Shown in pieces: positions 34,460-43,264 of a stretch of 64,000 bases of DNA. The translations under genes were made by a program, and so were the position numbers. Each line of letters begins with the position of its first letter. The stretch's first letter is position 1. A model generated the notes under the pieces. The model searched no databases. It had not been told where the DNA came from and worked only from the letters and a program-made list of their open reading frames with translations. The DNA is from Brevinematales bacterium. Lineage in GTDB: Bacteria; Spirochaetota; Brevinematia; Brevinematales; Thermospiraceae. The DNA is taken from the NCBI GenBank assembly GCA_013177995.1, contig JABLXN010000002.1, positions 62,001 through 126,000 of the forward strand, written 5' to 3'.

Positions 34460-34771
34460 ATGTGGAATTGGCTTTTATTACAGGCTCAGGGTGCAGAAGG
34501 TGGAACGTTTTCACTTCTGGTGATGCCACTTATTCTGGTTCTTGGTATGTATCTCTTGATTTTCTTGCCTGAAAGAAAAAGACGAAAAGCCTTAGAAAAA
34601 CAGATTGCTTCCATGAGACAGGGTGATCGGGTGATTACCAATGGAGGGATTGTGGGAGTGATTGATTTTGTTGGTGATAAAACGGTGTACATCAAAACGG
34701 CCGATTCCAAGATTGAGGTGAGAAAGGATTTCATTGCGGCTGTGATCACTCCTGAGGCAGACAAAAAATAG
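34460..34771 (+). CDS. yajC: Preprotein translocase subunit YajC
   Basis: The 103-residue protein has one N-terminal membrane helix (about 18-37) followed by the YajC core: FLPERKRRKALEKQIASMRQGDRVITNGGIVG. It associates with SecD and SecF in the membrane. I chose ATG 34460 behind GGAGG; the earlier GTG lies at the promoter. It is followed after 8 bases by secD, the usual order. Confidence 0.96.
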   Translation: MWNWLLLQAQGAEGGTFSLLVMPLILVLGMYLLIFLPERKRRKALEKQIASMRQGDRVITNGGIVGVIDFVGDKTVYIKTADSKIEVRKDFIAAVITPEADKK

Positions 34772-34779
34772 GAGGATGT

Positions 34780-36318
34780 ATGAATAAACTTTCTCGTTTT
34801 GTTCTTCTCCTTATTTTGGTAGGATTGGGCTTCTGGGGTATGTGGCCTACCATATCATGGTATTTTCTTTTGCCCTATGAAACCAAAGATCTGATCAAGG
34901 TCTCTGAAGAGGAGATGGATAAGCTCTCTCCAGAGGTGCGCAAACAGGTGATCGAAGTCAAGGCACTTCGTAAGAAGGTAATGAACCTTGGGCTTGACCT
35001 GCAGGGTGGGGCTAACCTTCTTCTTGAAGTGGACGCTGATGAACTTCGGGCTATGCTTTCAGAGAAGGCAGCAGGAGAGATGTCTGATGCCGCCTTTCGT
35101 GAGGAAATGGACAAAGCCAATGAACGGGCGGTGGAGATTCTCAAGAACCGTATGGATACTTTTGGGGTGAGTGAGGTCTCGATTGCCAAGACATTTGATG
35201 GGCGTATCAGTGTTGAGCTTCCTGGTGTGAGTGAGCCACAGATTATTCGTGAGTCTCTCTCCAAGGTAGGTCGACTTGAGTTCAAGTTGGTGGATGAAGA
35301 GGCCATGAAGAAGTTGGGGGAACTTGGTGTTCCTATGAGTGGTGGCGTGGTGATGACCCTTCAGAATGTGCCGACAAACTTTGTGCTTCCTGCTGATAGT
35401 GAGTGGTATCCGTTTTATGAAAATGATGAGTATGGTATTCCCCGTTTGAGGGGGTGGTACGTTCTCAAAAAGGAAACGGTGCTGGATGGAACCTATGTGG
35501 AGAGTGCTCGTTCGGATATGAATCCTACCACCGGTCAACCTGTGGTCTCGTTTACCTTGACGATTGAAGGGGCTGAGATTTTTGCTGATGTGACAAGACA
35601 GAATGTAGGCCGAAGGCTTGCGATTGTGCTTGATGGGCGTGTGAAGAGTGCCCCTGTGATCAATTCGGAAATTCCTGGAGGAAGAGGGGAAATCTCTGGA
35701 AGATTTACCTATCAGGAGACAGAATTTCTTGCCAATATTCTCAAAGCTGGTGCCCTTCCTGTGAAGTTGAATGTGGTGGAAGAGCGGATTGTAGGTCCTT
35801 CATTAGGTGCCGATGCCATTGAGGGTGGAACAAAAGCGTTGATTGTGGCTATTGTTGTGGTGGCACTCTTTATGGTGGTATGGTACAAGGGAAGCGGGCT
35901 TATTGCTGTGGTGGGACTTGTGTTCAATATGTACTTTTTGCTTGCTATTTTGGCCGGGCTTCTCAAGGCCACCCTCACTCTCTCTGGTATTGCGGGAATG
36001 GCGCTCACCGTGGGTATGGCTGTGGATGCCAATGTGATTATTTTCAGTCGTATCCGTGAGGAACTCAAGCGTCAGGGAAGATTCAGGCATGCCGTTGATG
36101 AAGGGTATAAGCATGCGTCCATGACCATATGGGATTCAAACTTAACCACATTTTTTGCGGCGGTGGCCCTTTCGCTCTTTGGTACAGGAAGTATCAAGGG
36201 ATTTGGAACCACGTTAGCGGCTGGTATTATTGCCAATATGTTTGCTATGCTTTTTGTGACTCGTTTGGTGTATGACTTTTTGCTTGATACCTTGAAGCTC
36301 AAAAAGGTTTCTATCTAA
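34780..36318 (+). CDS. secD: Protein translocase subunit SecD
   Basis: The 512-residue protein uses the proton gradient to help release exported proteins at the periplasmic side of SecYEG. It has an N-terminal helix, LGLDLQGGANLLLEVD, a large periplasmic domain (KNRMDTFGVSE, GRISVELPG, RLEFKLVD), GRRLAIVLDGRVKSAP, and five C-terminal helices of RND type (TLSGIAGMALTVGMAVDANV). Separate secD and secF genes follow yajC. Starts behind AGGAGG. Confidence 0.97.
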   Translation: MNKLSRFVLLLILVGLGFWGMWPTISWYFLLPYETKDLIKVSEEEMDKLSPEVRKQVIEVKALRKKVMNLGLDLQGGANLLLEVDADELRAMLSEKAAGEMSDAAFREEMDKANERAVEILKNRMDTFGVSEVSIAKTFDGRISVELPGVSEPQIIRESLSKVGRLEFKLVDEEAMKKLGELGVPMSGGVVMTLQNVPTNFVLPADSEWYPFYENDEYGIPRLRGWYVLKKETVLDGTYVESARSDMNPTTGQPVVSFTLTIEGAEIFADVTRQNVGRRLAIVLDGRVKSAPVINSEIPGGRGEISGRFTYQETEFLANILKAGALPVKLNVVEERIVGPSLGADAIEGGTKALIVAIVVVALFMVVWYKGSGLIAVVGLVFNMYFLLAILAGLLKATLTLSGIAGMALTVGMAVDANVIIFSRIREELKRQGRFRHAVDEGYKHASMTIWDSNLTTFFAAVALSLFGTGSIKGFGTTLAAGIIANMFAMLFVTRLVYDFLLDTLKLKKVSI

Positions 36319-36339
36319 GACGGGGACAAGGAGAAAACA

Positions 36340-37230
36340 ATGACGGAACATAAGCCTATCCCTTTCATGAAAATGGCTCCGTACGCCATCGGGTTGTCTC
36401 TTGCGATTGTGCTTGCTGGACTGGTTATGTTTATAGTACGGGGTGGATTTGAGGTTGGTATTGATTTCAAGGGGGGAAGCCGGGCGGAAATAGTATTTGC
36501 CCAGAAGGTCTCTATTGGTGAACTTCGTTCTTTGTTTAAAAATCAACGTATTGAAGCCAACATTACCACGGTTGGTCTGGCAGAGGATAATCGGTTTGTG
36601 ATCACTGTGCCTTTTGAACAAGACAAAGATGGTATTGCGATTATCAAAGAGATATTGACAAAGGCGTATGGCGAGGAGAGTGTTGAGTTTGTAGGGACAA
36701 CGACGATTGAGGCCAAGGCTGGAAAGTCTTTTGTTTATCGGGCTCTCAATCTTATCTGGGTGGTTTCTTTGATTATCGTTGTGTATATTATCGTGAGGTT
36801 TGATTTTAGCTATGGAGTCGGGGCTATTGTGGCGCTTCTTCATGACCTTTTGATTATGTTGGCTTTTGCTCTTTTCTTCCGGATACCGATTGATATTACC
36901 ATTATTGCGGCTATTCTCACCATCCTTGGGTACTCGATTAACGATACCATTGTGGTGTTTGACCGTATTCGTGAGCGCAAAGCCTATCACAAGGAAGAGG
37001 ATTTTGTTCTTGTGATAGACCGCTCGGTCACAGAAGTCCTTGAGCGTTCTATTATCACGGCTCTCACCACTCTTTTTGCGGCTGTGGCTCTCTACATCTG
37101 GGGAGGAGAGGTGTTGCGCAACTTCAGCATCCTTCTCATTGTGGGGCTTGTGAGTGGAACCTATTCTTCTGTGATGATTGCGGCTCCGGTAACGGCAGGT
37201 GTTCGTCTCTTGACAAATCGGAAAAAATAG
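36340..37230 (+). CDS. secF: Protein translocase subunit SecF
   Basis: The 296-residue partner of SecD has one N-terminal helix, the DFKGGSRAEI motif, a short periplasmic domain and five C-terminal helices with GYSINDTIVVFDRIRE, the family signature. It lies 21 bases after secD. The promoter of the downstream tRNA gene is embedded in its last codons and stop. Confidence 0.97.
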   Translation: MTEHKPIPFMKMAPYAIGLSLAIVLAGLVMFIVRGGFEVGIDFKGGSRAEIVFAQKVSIGELRSLFKNQRIEANITTVGLAEDNRFVITVPFEQDKDGIAIIKEILTKAYGEESVEFVGTTTIEAKAGKSFVYRALNLIWVVSLIIVVYIIVRFDFSYGVGAIVALLHDLLIMLAFALFFRIPIDITIIAAILTILGYSINDTIVVFDRIRERKAYHKEEDFVLVIDRSVTEVLERSIITALTTLFAAVALYIWGGEVLRNFSILLIVGLVSGTYSSVMIAAPVTAGVRLLTNRKK

Positions 37231-37238
37231 TGTATAAT
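37210..37238 (+). promoter_or_regulatory. Consensus promoter for tRNA-Lys inside the secF end
   Basis: TTGACA (37210-37215) and TATAAT (37233-37238) are both perfect with a 17-base spacer. The -35 box is within secF codons and the -10 box follows its stop. Confidence 0.9.
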
Positions 37239-37274
37239 ATATCTCCTTTGTGGGAATGATACCACAGAGAGGTC

Positions 37275-37347
37275 GGGCCGCTAGCTCAGCCGGTAGAGCA
37301 TCACACTTTTAATGTGAGGGCCCTGGGTTCGATCCCCAGGCGGCTCA
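37275..37347 (+). tRNA. tRNA-Lys (anticodon TTT)
   Basis: A full cloverleaf can be drawn: acceptor GGGCCGC with GCGGCTC (one G-T pair), D-loop AGCTCAGCCGGTAGAGC, anticodon stem CACAC/GTGAG-like with loop CTTTTAA giving anticodon TTT, and T-arm CTGGGTTCGATCCCCAG. The discriminator is A and the CCA end is not encoded. A perfect promoter and an intrinsic terminator frame it as a single-gene transcript. Confidence 0.97.
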
Positions 37348-37348
37348 A

Positions 37349-37381
37349 AAAGGCTTATCCGAAAGGATAAGCCTTTTTTTC
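37349..37381 (+). terminator. Intrinsic terminator after tRNA-Lys
   Basis: A 10-bp perfect stem AGGCTTATCC / GGATAAGCCT with a GAAA loop is followed by a run of Ts. Confidence 0.95.
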
Positions 37382-37394
37382 AAGGAGGTGGACG

Positions 37395-38186
37395 ATGCAT
37401 CCAGTTCTGATGGCTTTTCTTGCTACACTCTTTACGTGGGGAATGACAGCGTTAGGGGCTGGGCTTGTGCTTCTCACGCCCCGCGTGAGTCAGAAGTTTT
37501 TGGATATGATGCTTGGCTTTGCGGCTGGTGTGATGATTGCAGCAAGTTTCTGGTCTCTTCTTATGCCGGCGCTGGAGATTGCCACCCAGACGGGACAGAT
37601 TCCCTGGTTGGTGGCAGGTATTGGTTTTGTGCTTGGAGGGGCTTTTTTGCGGTTAGCCGATATGATCATCCCCCATGTGCATATTGGACTTCCCGTGAGT
37701 GAAAGCGAAGGGCTCCATACGCACTGGAAAAAGACCACTCTTCTTGTTTTGGCGATCACGCTCCACAATATTCCTGAGGGGTTGGCTGTGGGAGTAGCCC
37801 TTGGGTCCTTGGGGGATAACTACACTCACGCTGAACTTCTCTCCGCTCTCGCGGTGGCGATAGGGATTGGGATTCAGAATTTTCCTGAGGGAATGAGTGT
37901 GTCCTATCCTCTCCGAAGGGAAGGTGTCGGTGTGTGGAAAAGTTTCTGGTACGGGCAATTGTCCGGGCTTGTGGAACCGGTAGCAGGGGTTCTGGGGGCT
38001 CTTTTGGTTTTCTGGGCCAAACCGGTGTTGCCGTATGCTTTGGCCTTTGCTGCTGGGGCTATGATTTATGTGGTTGTGGAAGAGGTGATTCCAGAATCCC
38101 AGCAGAAGGGGAATTCTGATATTGCTACCGTGGGAACTATGCTCGGGTTTGTGGTGATGATGGTTCTTGATGTAGCCCTGAGTTGA
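37395..38186 (+). CDS. ZIP-family divalent metal transporter
   Basis: The 263-residue membrane protein has about eight helices. It shows the ZIP signatures HNIPEGLAVGVALG in helix 4 and QNFPEGMSVSYPLRR in helix 5, which form the binuclear metal site, and a His-containing loop (HVHIG...HTHW). It resembles ZupT-type importers of zinc and other divalent ions. It starts behind AAGGAGGTG, right after the tRNA terminator. A small metal-binding HMA protein follows. Confidence 0.92.
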   Translation: MHPVLMAFLATLFTWGMTALGAGLVLLTPRVSQKFLDMMLGFAAGVMIAASFWSLLMPALEIATQTGQIPWLVAGIGFVLGGAFLRLADMIIPHVHIGLPVSESEGLHTHWKKTTLLVLAITLHNIPEGLAVGVALGSLGDNYTHAELLSALAVAIGIGIQNFPEGMSVSYPLRREGVGVWKSFWYGQLSGLVEPVAGVLGALLVFWAKPVLPYALAFAAGAMIYVVVEEVIPESQQKGNSDIATVGTMLGFVVMMVLDVALS

Positions 38187-38220
38187 AAAGGCTTCCTCGA
38201 ATTTTGGTTTGCCTTTTTTC
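38186..38220 (+). terminator. Possible weak terminator after the ZIP gene
   Basis: AAAAGGC (38186-38192) can pair with GCCTTTT (38211-38217) around an 18-base loop, and Ts follow. The long loop makes it uncertain. Confidence 0.4.
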
Positions 38221-38259
38221 TCTCTTTGTGTGTATGTTTGAAAGAGAAGAGGAGGAGTT

Positions 38260-38466
38260 ATGGCAGAGGTGAAACTTCTGGTAAAGGGAATGAAATGTCA
38301 GGGTTGTGTGCAAACAGTAAAGCAAACGCTTTCTTCTGTGGCGGGTGTGGAGGAGGTAGCCGTTGACCTTGCAACAGGGGAGGTAAAGGTCGTTGGCAAC
38401 GTTCGTGCGGACACTCTGGTGAAAGTTATTCATGAGAAGACTTCCTACAAAGCTGAGGTAAAATAA
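38260..38466 (+). CDS. Heavy-metal-associated (HMA) domain protein, copper-chaperone-like
   Basis: The 68-residue protein is a single ferredoxin-like HMA domain with the MKCQGC metal site at residues 11-16 and the expected beta-alpha-beta-beta-alpha-beta spacing. CxxC proteins of this kind usually carry Cu(I) to P-type ATPases. No copper ATPase is in the window. It starts behind GGAGGAG, about 70 bases after the ZIP transporter. Confidence 0.9.
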   Translation: MAEVKLLVKGMKCQGCVQTVKQTLSSVAGVEEVAVDLATGEVKVVGNVRADTLVKVIHEKTSYKAEVK

Positions 38467-38533
38467 ATTTTCTTTCACAAAACCCTGGCACTGGTGTTTT
38501 GGCCTTTTTCTCGTTGGAGAAATTCTCGTTTTC

Positions 38534-38562
38534 TTGACAGGGAAATCATTTCCTTCTATACT
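38534..38562 (+). promoter_or_regulatory. Promoter for the TPR-protein operon
   Basis: TTGACA (38534-38539) and TATACT (38557-38562) are separated by 17 bases, shortly before an AAGGAGG ribosome site. Confidence 0.85.
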
Positions 38563-38588
38563 ATTTTTACAAAAAAAGGAGGAAAAGG

Positions 38589-39629
38589 ATGAAAAAGTTC
38601 ATGATGATAGTCATGATGCTTATGGTGGTTGGGCTTTTTGCGGTTTCTCCAGAGGTACAGAAGTATCTACAGGAAGGGCAAAAATATGCCCAGAATCAGG
38701 AGTTTGACAAAGCCATTGCGTCGTTTAAGAAGTGTATTGAACTTGATAAAAGCTTTGCGCCTCCCTATTTCAATATCGCTCTCCTTTCTATGTGGACAGA
38801 AAAGTATGAAGAGGCGGATAAATATCTTCGTGAGTTTATCAAGATGAGGGACAATGAACCCCAGGCCTATACCCTTCTTGCCCAGTTGTCGCTTGAACTG
38901 GAACGTTATAATGAGATAGACCCAGCCCTTCAGAAGGCCCTTCAACTTGCCCCTGAAAATCCGGCGATTCTCTATAATGCAGGGGATATTTGGCTTTCTA
39001 TGAATCAGGCGGAAAAGGCCTATCCTGTTCTCCAGAAGGGGATTTCTCTCCTCTCCCAGAAGGAATATAATACGGATTTGGGACAGAAACTCTGGTGGGC
39101 TTTTTTGTTTGCTACCATGGAAATCGATCGCTATGATGAGGCCATGAAAGCCTGTGATACCCTTCTTTCTCTCTCTCTCCCTGAGAAACAAAAGCAGACG
39201 ATTGCTCTCTACAAAGAGGATATTCGTTTCTTTCAGCAAAATACCCAAAATCCCCTTTTCATTCGTGCCTATAAAGTAACGGTTGGCATTGCTCGTGGTC
39301 ACATTGATGCTTACCGAAATGAGATAGCGGAACAGATATATTTTATCTCTGATGAAAAAATGGGGCGTGACAAGGGTTCTCTTTTCCCGCCGGATTTTCT
39401 CTCCGTGGTGATGGATAAAATCCAGGTGGTGAGAGTTGAAGAAGCCTCAAAGAGTGGTTCTCGTTCGAAGCTTTCCTCCCTTTTTGGAACCATGGTGGGC
39501 TCGAAAACTCTTGTCGTGGAAGTCAAAACGTCAAAAGGAGAAACAGGCTATCTTCTGTTTGAACCACTGGATAAGAGGGTGCTTCTCAAGGCTGCTTACA
39601 TACCGGGTGGTGTAACGTTTATGTTCTAA
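38589..39629 (+). CDS. Exported TPR-repeat protein
   Basis: The 346-residue protein has a signal peptide (MKKFMMIVMMLMVVGLFAVS) and at least four TPR units in the first 200 residues (AQNQEFDKAIASFKKCIELD, NAGDIWLSMNQAEKAYPVLQ). A roughly 140-residue C-terminal domain follows that I cannot name. TPRs bind partner proteins, so a periplasmic or surface adaptor role is likely. It is followed by a nucleotidyltransferase-like gene after 10 bases. Confidence 0.8.
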   Translation: MKKFMMIVMMLMVVGLFAVSPEVQKYLQEGQKYAQNQEFDKAIASFKKCIELDKSFAPPYFNIALLSMWTEKYEEADKYLREFIKMRDNEPQAYTLLAQLSLELERYNEIDPALQKALQLAPENPAILYNAGDIWLSMNQAEKAYPVLQKGISLLSQKEYNTDLGQKLWWAFLFATMEIDRYDEAMKACDTLLSLSLPEKQKQTIALYKEDIRFFQQNTQNPLFIRAYKVTVGIARGHIDAYRNEIAEQIYFISDEKMGRDKGSLFPPDFLSVVMDKIQVVRVEEASKSGSRSKLSSLFGTMVGSKTLVVEVKTSKGETGYLLFEPLDKRVLLKAAYIPGGVTFMF

Positions 39630-39639
39630 AGGGGTTGGC

Positions 39640-40809
39640 ATGGTTTTGCTTCTTGAATCTCATGATCATATTCATTTTTCTCCCATCAGCTATACCCGCT
39701 TTTTGTGGGATATCACGCTTGGGGTGATGACCCCTCTTGAAAGGGCTAAACGTGAGTTTGGTGAGGTGAAATGCTGGTCTTCTCGTTTTCGGGAGGATGG
39801 CTCTCGTGCCTTTGTCTCTGAGGAATGGGTATGGAAAGGAGAAGAGGTTTTCCTTGTTCTCAATCCCCAGTTTGTTTATCCGGTTGGTTTTCGTTTTGAA
39901 AAGGGGATGGGTATAACCCCGGATGGGCGGTGGGTGTATGTAGCCGGGAGTGAGAGAATCTCTGAAGAGATTCTTTTAGCCCTTGAGGGGCAGAATGTGA
40001 ACTATCTTGCCTCTCTCTTTCCTACCCGGGAAGTTTCGGATGGTCTCTACTACCGTGATGTAGCGGATGTGGTGAACCGCCTTGAAACAGCGATAGAGAT
40101 GTTTGAACCCTATTTTGCTACCGACGAAAGCTATTTTTCTCCTCAGGAGAGGGTCTATATTCACAAAACAGCGGTTATAGATCCTTATGTGGTCTGGCAC
40201 CCGGCAAATGGGATGATAGTGGTGGACAAAGGGGCAAAGGTGAGGGCTTTCTCTATTGTTGATGGGCCATCATATATTGGAGAGAAATCGCTTGTGGATA
40301 GTGGGCGGCTTCGTGAGGGGACGGTTATTCGTACCTCCTGTAAAATAGGTGGAGAAGTAGAATGGAGTGTCATAGAGTCCTATTCGAATAAGCATCATGA
40401 AGGTTTTTTAGGGCATAGTTATGTGGGAAGCTGGGTGAATATTGGGGCTATGGCCACGACAAGTGATCTCAAAAACAACTATCGTCCTATCGTGATTGAA
40501 AGGCGTGAAGGAAAACTCGAAACCCGTACCAACAAGTTTGGTTCTGTTATCGCTGATTTTGTCAAGATTGGTATTGGGGTTATGCTCAATACGGGAACGG
40601 TGATTGAACCCGCTGCCAATATTTTTCTTGAGGGTGGTTTTGTTCAACCACCCAAGTACGTGAAAGCTTTTTCGTGGGGGCGGAGTAGCTTCTACGAATG
40701 GGAAAAGTTCTGGCGTGATCTCACGACTATGATGCGAAGAAGGGAAGTAACTCCACCACCTTCTTTCAGGGCTTTTCTTCAGTCCTTGTATGAAAAACTT
40801 ACTCTATAA
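39640..40809 (+). CDS. GlmU-like putative sugar nucleotidyltransferase with left-handed beta helix
   Basis: The 389-residue protein has an N-terminal domain of the NTP_transf_4 type (SHDHIHFSPISYTRFLWDI, LERAKREFGE) and a C-terminal left-handed parallel beta helix made of hexapeptide repeats (about 170-335, for example AVIDPYVVWHPANGMIVVDKGAKV). Proteins of this build are annotated as GlmU-family in spirochaetes and Bacteroidetes. The classical GxGxRM nucleotide loop is missing, so enzymatic activity is doubtful. It probably belongs with the preceding TPR gene and the following barrel gene. Confidence 0.8.
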   Translation: MVLLLESHDHIHFSPISYTRFLWDITLGVMTPLERAKREFGEVKCWSSRFREDGSRAFVSEEWVWKGEEVFLVLNPQFVYPVGFRFEKGMGITPDGRWVYVAGSERISEEILLALEGQNVNYLASLFPTREVSDGLYYRDVADVVNRLETAIEMFEPYFATDESYFSPQERVYIHKTAVIDPYVVWHPANGMIVVDKGAKVRAFSIVDGPSYIGEKSLVDSGRLREGTVIRTSCKIGGEVEWSVIESYSNKHHEGFLGHSYVGSWVNIGAMATTSDLKNNYRPIVIERREGKLETRTNKFGSVIADFVKIGIGVMLNTGTVIEPAANIFLEGGFVQPPKYVKAFSWGRSSFYEWEKFWRDLTTMMRRREVTPPPSFRAFLQSLYEKLTL

Positions 40810-40829
40810 CCTAAGAGAAGGAGGTGGGT

Positions 40830-41570
40830 ATGAAAAAAAGATTTCTTGTAGGTGTTCTGGCTTTGTGTATGGTATCGGTAGCGTGGTCGGCAGAAAAGGC
40901 CTATGAAGAGGCCTTTGTGATGCCGGGGTTTCAGGTGTCTCTTCGGGCGGGGCTTGATGTCCTTCCTCTCTTGATGGGACGGGGAGAGGTTGGGGTTACC
41001 CTTCCTGAGGTAGCGAAGGTGTTGTATCTTTCTGGCTATGCTGGCTATGGGTATGGTTTTCTTCCTTTTCTGGTGCGGGGAAATGCCAATGGTTTGTATG
41101 GCGGTGCCAGTGCAGGATGGGTGATCTCTCATACTGCCAAAGAGACAATGGTTGCCGTTCCCCTTTCTACGGTGACGGTAGGGAATGTTCGCTACGTCAA
41201 GGTTGCGATTGTGCCGGGATATACCCATCAGAGGCATATTTTAGCTGGAAGCTTTGATGTAAATTTCTTTATGAGTTTTCGAGGGTTTGTTTCTACCAAT
41301 TTGCCTGTCGTTGGGCTTCGCTATCGCTGGGAGTATTTCTATGATTTTTATCAGTTCTATGAAGGAGAAAAGATTCGCCGTCGGTACAATTTTGCCCTGA
41401 ATCTTGGACCTGTGGTAACACCAGACTTCAAAGGTATGGGTGTAAATCTTTTCATGGATATTGGTGGCATCAATATGTCTGGTTTTGAATTCCGATGGGG
41501 TGGTACTGCCCTTGCTTATCAGAATGACTGGATCTTTTCTTTTGGCTTGCGTCTTGGATGGTGTTTTTGA
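40830..41570 (+). CDS. Putative outer-membrane beta-barrel protein
   Basis: The 246-residue protein has a signal peptide ending VAWSA. The mature part is made of alternating, aromatic- and glycine-rich stretches typical of beta strands, ending in a final strand FSFGLRLGWCF with a C-terminal Phe, as barrels require. No named family is recognised. I chose ATG 40830 behind GGAGG rather than GTG 40824. A strong terminator follows. Confidence 0.75.
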   Translation: MKKRFLVGVLALCMVSVAWSAEKAYEEAFVMPGFQVSLRAGLDVLPLLMGRGEVGVTLPEVAKVLYLSGYAGYGYGFLPFLVRGNANGLYGGASAGWVISHTAKETMVAVPLSTVTVGNVRYVKVAIVPGYTHQRHILAGSFDVNFFMSFRGFVSTNLPVVGLRYRWEYFYDFYQFYEGEKIRRRYNFALNLGPVVTPDFKGMGVNLFMDIGGINMSGFEFRWGGTALAYQNDWIFSFGLRLGWCF

Positions 41571-41580
41571 AAAAGCTCTC

Positions 41581-41609
41581 AAAACGCCTGGCTTTGCCAG
41601 GCGTTTTTT
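41581..41609 (+). terminator. Intrinsic terminator after the barrel gene
   Basis: A 9-bp perfect stem ACGCCTGGC / GCCAGGCGT with a TTT loop is followed by six Ts. Confidence 0.95.
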
Positions 41610-41616
41610 CTTTTGT

Positions 41617-41645
41617 TTGACGAAAATTTGCTTTTTCTCTATAAT
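41617..41645 (+). promoter_or_regulatory. Promoter for the 41.7-45.6 kb operon
   Basis: TTGACG (41617-41622) and TATAAT (41640-41645) are separated by 17 bases, directly after the terminator. This rules out the long reading frame that begins at 41613. Confidence 0.85.
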
Positions 41646-41678
41646 ACCTACAATGAAATAAAAGGAGAGAAAAGAACG

Positions 41679-42131
41679 GTGCAACGATTTTCTGGTATAA
41701 AGTGGGGTTTCTTTTTCCTTTTGCTCCCTTTGATGGCCACGGGTGAAACAAATCAGTCCCAGGTAGAAGGAAAGATTCTTCCCCCTCTGGTGGCGACTCC
41801 TGAGGAAAGGCTTCCTCCTACCTATCTTGTTGATGGTACCAATACCGCACCTTTTCAGGAGACGCTATGGCGTCGGTATGATGTGGTCTTTTTTGTGGCT
41901 GTGCCTATCTCTTTTTATCTCATGATGAATGTTTTGATGATAAAAAATGCCTATTTTCATGGAAGTGAGGGGACATACCTCTCCGATACGGATTGGAATT
42001 ATATCTATCTCATGACCTTTTTGATACCCCTCTTTACCGCCTATCATGATCAGATCTATGTGAGAGGCCTTTCCCAGAACAGGGAAACAGACGTACGCTT
42101 GAGTATTCCCCTCTATCAACAAGAGTTTTAG
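41679..42131 (+). CDS. Small exported membrane protein of unknown function
   Basis: From GTG 41679 the 150-residue product has a signal peptide (residues 1-21), a polar Pro-rich stretch, and one membrane helix (VVFFVAVPISFYLMMNVLMI). Nothing else is recognisable. AAGGAGAG lies about ten bases upstream and the promoter lies before that, which decides the start. It ends 2 bases before the glycosyltransferase. Confidence 0.65.
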   Translation: MQRFSGIKWGFFFLLLPLMATGETNQSQVEGKILPPLVATPEERLPPTYLVDGTNTAPFQETLWRRYDVVFFVAVPISFYLMMNVLMIKNAYFHGSEGTYLSDTDWNYIYLMTFLIPLFTAYHDQIYVRGLSQNRETDVRLSIPLYQQEF

Positions 42132-42133
42132 CG

Positions 42134-43264
42134 ATGAAGGTGCTTGTTGTTAACTGGCGGGATATTTTTCATCCAGAGGCCGGCGGCGCTGAGGTTCATA
42201 TTCATGAGATTTTGAAGCGTAAACCCCCTGATTGGGATGTTGATTTTGTGAGTGCGACGTTTCCTGGTTGTTCACGAACGGCGGAAACCCCCTGGTACAG
42301 GATTATTCGTTTGCCGAATAATGCCCTTTTCAATTTTTCCTTTTTTTTCTGGTGGATCTGGAAGGGAAGAAAAAAAGGCTACGACCTCGTGATCGATGAT
42401 ATTTCAAAGATACCTCTTGCTACCCCTCTGTATATGAAAAAAGTGCCTGTGGTGGCTCTTATGCATCATATTCATGGAAAAAGTCTCTATACCATCCTCT
42501 CATGGCTCTTTGCTACCTATGTTTATCTCATGGAGAAATGGCTTTTGGGAGTGTACAGGAAAACCCCTCTCTTTGCGGTTTCTCCCAGTACCGCGAAAGA
42601 ATTGCAGGGTTTGTATGCCTATCAGAATCTCTCGGTTGTATATAATGGCATTGAAAAACATCCTCTCTCTTTTGAAGAAAAAATGAGGAAGCGTTCTTCA
42701 ATTCCCCTTGTGGTCTATGTAGGGAGGCTCAAATCGTACAAAAGGGTGGATCATTTTCTTCAGATGGCAAAGCATGTGTTGTCCCGGTTTCCTGAGGCGT
42801 CCTTTGTGGTGGCTGGTCAGGGAGAGGAGATGGAGAAACTCAAGACGCTCTCGGCAGAATTGGGTATCCAGAGGAGAGTAACCTTCACAGGATTTGTAGA
42901 GGAAGAGGCAAAAAATACCCTTTTAGAACAGGCATGGCTTATGGTGCTTCCTTCTGAGAAGGAAGGATGGGGGATTGTGGTGATTGAAGCCAATGCCTGT
43001 GGAACACCGGTGATAGGGTATCGGATTCCAGGTCTTCAGGATTCTATTCAGGACGGGAGAACAGGCGTACTGGTGGAGGAGGAAACCCCCGAGGCGTTGG
43101 CAAAGGCTGTGTCTGATCTCTTGGGGGATGAAAAACGCTGGAAGCACCTCTCAGAACAGGCTCTGGTATGGGCCGGACGTTTTCACTGGGATGAGATGGC
43201 AAAGGATTTTTACAGGCGGGTTGAGGGTGTACTCAAGGAGTGGAGTGATGGAAAAAAGATTTGA
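42134..43264 (+). CDS. GT4-type glycosyltransferase
   Basis: The 376-residue GT-B enzyme has the N-terminal donor/acceptor half starting NWRDIFHPEAGGAEVH, and a C-terminal Glycos_transf_1 half with VVYVGRLKSYKRVDHFLQ, FTGFVEEEAKNTLLEQA and the PSEKEGWGIVVIEANACGTP signature, whose two Glu residues hold the nucleotide-sugar. It probably transfers a sugar to an envelope lipid or polysaccharide; acceptor unknown. It overlaps the mutS2 start by 17 bases. Confidence 0.93.
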   Translation: MKVLVVNWRDIFHPEAGGAEVHIHEILKRKPPDWDVDFVSATFPGCSRTAETPWYRIIRLPNNALFNFSFFFWWIWKGRKKGYDLVIDDISKIPLATPLYMKKVPVVALMHHIHGKSLYTILSWLFATYVYLMEKWLLGVYRKTPLFAVSPSTAKELQGLYAYQNLSVVYNGIEKHPLSFEEKMRKRSSIPLVVYVGRLKSYKRVDHFLQMAKHVLSRFPEASFVVAGQGEEMEKLKTLSAELGIQRRVTFTGFVEEEAKNTLLEQAWLMVLPSEKEGWGIVVIEANACGTPVIGYRIPGLQDSIQDGRTGVLVEEETPEALAKAVSDLLGDEKRWKHLSEQALVWAGRFHWDEMAKDFYRRVEGVLKEWSDGKKI